From assembly GCA_030833025.1 (NCBI GenBank), contig JAURHZ010000069.1, positions 1 to 9,907 on the forward strand: a stretch of DNA of 9,907 nt, in the 5' to 3' direction. How positions within the stretch are numbered: position 1 is the first letter of the stretch; every line of letters begins with the position of its first letter. The notes under the pieces are model-generated. The model ran no database searches. It saw nothing but the letters and a program-made list of their open reading frames with translations, and had not been told where the DNA came from. The position numbers and the translations under genes are program-made. This DNA is from Armatimonadota bacterium (GTDB lineage Bacteria > Armatimonadota > Armatimonadia > Armatimonadales > Armatimonadaceae). This document shows positions 7,197 to 9,907 of this stretch, one piece after another.

Positions 7197-7651
7197 TTTG
7201 AAGGTCCCTTCGATGCTGGGGGCGCGCCATCGCCACCCTGAATTTGCTTTTCAATCCCTTTTATCTGCTTGCGAATAGCATCCATAGCATTCGAATCCAC
7301 AGCAGGCATTTTGCTCATACGCGTCAATGTATCCAGTGCTTTCGCGGATTCATCCCGTGCGATGCCCATGTTCCCTTTGGTGATCGCAACTCGGGCACGC
7401 TCGACGTGTGCGGTCGCAGCATCGAGCTGTACCTGCCAGTCAGCAACGCCAATGCGTGGGAGGTCTGGTTTTCGTATCGTTGGGATGCGAACCCCGGGAA
7501 TAAGTGTGCTCGATCGAACACCCAGCTGTTGTTCAAGATGAAGCACCCGCTGGAGCAGCTGCCACGTTAGGAAACCGTGGACTCCGGTGATCACAATTAC
7601 AATGCCAAGCAGCACGGAGCCGCCGGCTCCTCCCCCAGAGCGCCGCTTCAT
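7193..7651 (-). CDS. Small membrane-anchored helical protein of unknown function
   Basis: I do not recognise this 152-residue protein. It begins with a basic, glycine-rich tail (MKRRSGGGAGG), followed by one hydrophobic helix (about 12-29, VLLGIVIVITGVHGFLTW), so it is predicted to be anchored with its N-terminus in the cytoplasm and the rest outside. A leucine/glutamine-rich stretch (31-44) could be a short coiled coil, then comes a proline-rich linker (about 50-68) and a helical region (74-138) whose pattern (AHVERARVAI, then ARDESAKALDTL) loosely recalls a TPR-like helix pair. The tail is rich in G, P, S and K. The ATG at 7649-7651 overlaps the stop of the upstream acetyltransferase by four bases (ATGA), and its own stop overlaps the M48 start. 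Tight coupling to the protease makes a structural or adaptor role for that lipoprotein a reasonable but unproven idea. Confidence 0.72.
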   Translation of the reverse strand: MKRRSGGGAGGSVLLGIVIVITGVHGFLTWQLLQRVLHLEQQLGVRSSTLIPGVRIPTIRKPDLPRIGVADWQVQLDAATAHVERARVAITKGNMGIARDESAKALDTLTRMSKMPAVDSNAMDAIRKQIKGIEKQIQGGDGAPPASKGPSK

Positions 7652-8763
7652 GCATCTATCTTATCCGAAACGCTTTCTGGGCGGGACGGAGCCTGCTTAT
7701 TCGCATGGAGGGAATGCATTCGGTTCTTGAGGGAAAGCTCGATAGCAAACCGTTGCCTCTCGATGCCGCAGAGCGCATTTCCAAACAACCCTCTGCCAAG
7801 GAGGAGACGTAAATTCGGCCGGTCGATTGCTCCCCAGCGGTACTTGTATGGTTCGTTGCCACGCAAAAAGTCAAAGGTGTGTGACTTGTCGATACTGATC
7901 GCATGCATCATCGCTGCCCGCGTTGTCAACATCCCCGGAGACCACTTGTGGTACTCCTGATCAAACCCACCGAGGTAATAAATCGTTGTTCCACTCGATG
8001 CCATGCAGTAAATCGCTGCAATCACTTTGTCATCCACGGACAGCGTATGCAGCCGTAGCAAGCCAGCATCGAGAAGGCGCTTCGAAATGTCGGTAAACCA
8101 TTCCTTCTGGGCATTTCCAGCGAACAATCCGGGCATCCAGCGGCGGCGCCAGCGGTCTTGGTGCAAGCGAATACAGGCATCGATATCACCTGCGAGGCTA
8201 TGCTGATCCGCGATTCGGTACGTAACGCTGCTTGCCTGTTTGCGGAGTGCTCTTTCGGCATAGTTTAGGTTTTGGCGCAGGCGCTTAGGAATCGCGAGCT
8301 GTTGCTCATCAGCCGTAGCGGCAAGCGCAAGGATCGGACAGACTTCACCCGGCTCGAGGGCCCCACGGAATGCCATCGCAAGGTGGCCATGAGGGTGGCA
8401 CTGGCGAAAATGCACCGCCGGTGCAAGCTCTGAAATGGCATCGACTAGGTGGTCAATCGTCGTGGGTGGGGCAGTTGGCGACACCGCAATGTCCAGATAG
8501 TCGCTTACACCATCCCCGACTGGGACCAGTACCCCAGGTCCCGAGCGCTTTAGTGCGACCGCAGCAAAGGGCTCATCATGTGTGTCAAAGAGTACCAGTC
8601 CAATAAACATCCCGCGAGGAACACGGTCCACATTTGCGCCAACCCAGGCCCAGCGTTGCATCGCGGTAGCACCCGGTGTTTCCGCGGCCCACAAATCCCA
8701 CTTTTCTGCGATGAGCGTGGAAAATGCGGCGGCATTAATAATGCGCTCGATACGAAATGTCAA
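7648..8763 (-). CDS. GNAT-fold acyltransferase of the CelD/BcsL/FemAB-like type
   Basis: The predicted 371-residue protein belongs to the Acetyltransf_6 (BioF2-like) group, whose members are often found in exopolysaccharide loci and in aminoacyl- or acyl-transfer to cell-wall components. Signs are RLRQNLNYAERALRK (161-175), LHQDRWRRR (200-208), the strand VIAAIYCM followed by TTIYYLGGFDQEYHKWSPG (259-277) and TFDFLRGNEPYKYRW (296-310), the hallmark end of the fold. The start is unusual: the frame is open to 8967, but that would overlap the upstream gene by 200 bases with an unlikely cysteine-rich peptide. No ATG or GTG lies near the gene junction, while a TTG at 8761-8763 begins two bases after the upstream stop, with GGAG about 11 bases before it. 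TTG is therefore preferred; a non-standard ATT start is possible. Substrate is unknown; amino-sugar or lipid acylation is a guess. Confidence 0.85.
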   Translation of the reverse strand: MTFRIERIINAAAFSTLIAEKWDLWAAETPGATAMQRWAWVGANVDRVPRGMFIGLVLFDTHDEPFAAVALKRSGPGVLVPVGDGVSDYLDIAVSPTAPPTTIDHLVDAISELAPAVHFRQCHPHGHLAMAFRGALEPGEVCPILALAATADEQQLAIPKRLRQNLNYAERALRKQASSVTYRIADQHSLAGDIDACIRLHQDRWRRRWMPGLFAGNAQKEWFTDISKRLLDAGLLRLHTLSVDDKVIAAIYCMASSGTTIYYLGGFDQEYHKWSPGMLTTRAAMMHAISIDKSHTFDFLRGNEPYKYRWGAIDRPNLRLLLGRGLFGNALCGIERQRFAIELSLKNRMHSLHANKQAPSRPESVSDKIDA

Positions 8764-8765
8764 AA

Positions 8766-9689
8766 CTAAGCTGACTCCGGGAGGAAGGTCATCAGCTGTA
8801 CACCCGATGGTGCCGTGTAAGCACCGCGCACCTGTAAGAGGTGAATATCGGCATTTCGTGCTTTCCAAGCGTAGAGTAGCGATGTGACATCGGTAGCAGC
8901 TGGCGAGACAAGCACCAATGCTGTCCGTCCAGCCACCAGAGGAAGTGCTGCCGCCAGCAGCTTGCAAATGCTGGCTTCACTGCGGGAATGCGCAGGACCA
9001 AGCGTGCAGTTAGCCGCGTGATTCGTTACGTTCAATGCCCCGATAATGCTGCCATCGGATGCGACATCCACCAGCACATGAAAGTGATCCGTAGCAATAA
9101 AGTGCTCCCAGTCAGTTGGTCGGTAGCTTCCGGTTAGTTCGCGTTCTAGCGCTGCGATGGCTTCAACATCGATGCTAGTAGCGGGACGCACACCGTGAGT
9201 GTCAATGCCATCTGTCAGGGTTGTCGAATCCTCGGGGACACTCAGCAACATGTCCTGAAAAACCTGACGCGCGACAAACCCTTGCCGGTGGTAAAGGCTG
9301 TAAGAGTCCATATTGGATGCAGAGCTTACCAACCGTAGCGGGAGCCCCTGCGTGTCTGCTATACGACACGCTTCCCGCAGCATCATCGATGCCACCCCGC
9401 CGGTTGCGATATCGGGTGCGGTGTTCACAATTCCAACCCCGATATGCGTCTCTCGTGGATGGAGATAACAGGTTCCAACGAGCTGTCCTGTGGTGTCATC
9501 AGTGACGCTGATGCACTGGCCTGAATCCAACGCATCGTAAGTGTCAGGAAACAGTCTGCACCCCGATGGCTCGCACGAAAACGCCACCCGGCCTGTGTTT
9601 TTCAGGTACCAGGCATTGGTGGATGCGTGAATCAGCGCGGCAGCTTCATCAAACTGCTCATGTTGCAGGCGACCAAGGATGAATCCCAT
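8766..9689 (-). CDS. Tandem-GNAT N-acetyltransferase
   Basis: This 307-residue protein appears to hold two GNAT folds. The N-terminal one (about 1-150) has the central strand and acetyl-CoA loop region (THIGVGIV, then a degenerate loop DIATGGVASMMLREA at 93-107) and NMDSYSLYHRQGF (126-138), the NxxSxxLYxxxGF motif of active GNATs. The C-terminal half (about 166-307), starting GVRPATSIDVEAIAALE, then GALNVT and GPAHSRSEASICKLLAAAL, resembles the second GNAT-like domain (Acetyltransf_18 type), often a degenerate or substrate-binding half. The acetyl-CoA loop departs from the usual Q/RxxGxG/A, so activity is likely but not certain. ATG 9687-9689 follows GAGGA at seven bases and starts three bases after the stop of the Gfo/Idh gene. 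The next gene is another acyltransferase of a different subfamily. The substrate (amino sugar, peptide or small amine) cannot be told from sequence. Confidence 0.85.
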   Translation of the reverse strand: MGFILGRLQHEQFDEAAALIHASTNAWYLKNTGRVAFSCEPSGCRLFPDTYDALDSGQCISVTDDTTGQLVGTCYLHPRETHIGVGIVNTAPDIATGGVASMMLREACRIADTQGLPLRLVSSASNMDSYSLYHRQGFVARQVFQDMLLSVPEDSTTLTDGIDTHGVRPATSIDVEAIAALERELTGSYRPTDWEHFIATDHFHVLVDVASDGSIIGALNVTNHAANCTLGPAHSRSEASICKLLAAALPLVAGRTALVLVSPAATDVTSLLYAWKARNADIHLLQVRGAYTAPSGVQLMTFLPESA

Positions 9690-9692
9690 GTA

Positions 9693-9907
9693 TTAGTCCT
9701 CGAGCGGGAATGTAACACGCTGCCCGGTCTTGGCGCTGCGATAAACCGCAACAATCAGCTCGAGTGCGTAGCGTGCTTCACGACCATTCATAAATGTCTC
9801 AGCACCGCTGTGAATACACTCGCAGAGATCCTTGAGGTGCGCAACGTGGCCGAGGTTAGAGATCGCTCTTGGGTCTGAAGCGCCCTGCCCCTGTGTCGTT
9901 GTGGCTG
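9693..9907 (-). CDS. C-terminal end of a Gfo/Idh/MocA-family oxidoreductase, cut by the window edge
   Basis: The right edge of the window carries the last 70 or so codons of a leftward gene ending with TAA at 9693-9695. The peptide includes LGHVAHLKDLCECIHSGAE followed by NGREARYALELIVAVYRSA and ends in RVTFPLED. The pattern (F/L-x-x-C/A-I-x-x-G, then N/T-G-x-E-A-x-x-A-L-x-x-I-x-A-x-Y-x-S-A-x-x-G) is the typical last helix and strand of Gfo/Idh/MocA NAD(P)-dependent sugar dehydrogenases. Members oxidise or reduce sugars, inositols or UDP-sugars in the cytoplasm; the cofactor and active-site regions are outside the window, so the reaction cannot be stated. It sits three bases upstream of the tandem-GNAT gene. 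A Gfo/Idh enzyme beside N-acetyltransferases recalls nucleotide-amino-sugar pathways such as WlbA with WbpD, but this is only a resemblance. Confidence 0.82.
   Translation of the reverse strand, partial: ATTTQGQGASDPRAISNLGHVAHLKDLCECIHSGAETFMNGREARYALELIVAVYRSAKTGQRVTFPLED

Larger units (their letters stand above)
3508..9907 (-). other. Probable eight-gene leftward operon
   Basis: All genes from the right edge to 3508 lie on one strand with junctions of +3, +2, -4, -4, -4, +15 and +9 bases in transcription order (negative values are overlaps; +9 assumes the ATG 5031 start). The only gap wide enough to notice, 5758-5772, contains little beyond the zinc ribbon gene's ribosome site. No promoter- or terminator-like element is seen inside, so a single transcript entering from beyond the right edge is the simplest reading. 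Transcription ends within, or reads antisense into, the AraC gene. Confidence 0.7.

Noticed and set aside
8764..8967. Long N-terminal extension of the CelD-like acyltransferase from ATG 8967
   Set aside because: It would overlap the tandem-GNAT gene by 200 bases, and the peptide (cysteine- and arginine-rich) looks like a shadow of the other frame.
1..9907. CRISPR arrays, tRNA genes, transposase genes or prophage genes
   Set aside because: I saw no regularly spaced direct repeats of CRISPR length, no cloverleaf-like sequence and no mobile-element proteins; coding density leaves almost no room for them.

Overview
This is a gene-dense bacterial stretch (GC roughly in the mid-50s percent) with almost no spacer DNA. 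Signal peptides, a lipobox protein, frequent Shine-Dalgarno-like sites and many 1-4 base stop/start overlaps point to a bacterium. The family mix (GH51 and probable DUF1680 arabinosidases, AraC regulator, halogenase-like flavoprotein, DUF164-type zinc ribbon protein, CelD-like GNAT) would suit a polysaccharide-degrading lineage such as Armatimonadota or a related group. That taxonomic guess is inference from gene content only; no rRNA or other marker is present.

Left block (1-3511): an arabinan/arabinoside utilisation locus. A secreted GH51 alpha-L-arabinofuranosidase runs leftward and overlaps by 4 bases (GTGA) the first codons of a second gene, whose visible N-terminus resembles the DUF1680 family (GH127/GH146 beta-L-arabinofuranosidases). 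Divergent from them is an AraC-family regulator. The 115-base divergent spacer holds a perfect 12-base palindrome and a cluster of AGTG-core repeats, good candidates for operator sites.

Right block (3508-9907): eight leftward genes with gaps of 15 bases or fewer and several 4-base overlaps, which look like one operon whose promoter lies beyond the right edge. In transcription order: the C-terminal end of a Gfo/Idh/MocA oxidoreductase; a tandem-GNAT protein; a CelD/FemAB-type GNAT that probably starts at TTG; a small membrane-anchored protein; an M48 metalloprotease lipoprotein; a GT2 glycosyltransferase; a coiled-coil C4 zinc ribbon protein; and an FAD-dependent oxidoreductase of the tryptophan-halogenase superfamily. 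A sugar or cell-envelope modification role is plausible for part of the set (oxidoreductase, acyltransferases, glycosyltransferase), but some members may simply be co-transcribed housekeeping genes.

The two blocks meet tail to tail at 3508-3511, where both stop codons lie inside one CTAG. I saw no tRNA, rRNA, CRISPR array, insertion sequence or phage gene. The only non-coding stretch longer than about 15 bases is the divergent spacer at 2578-2692.
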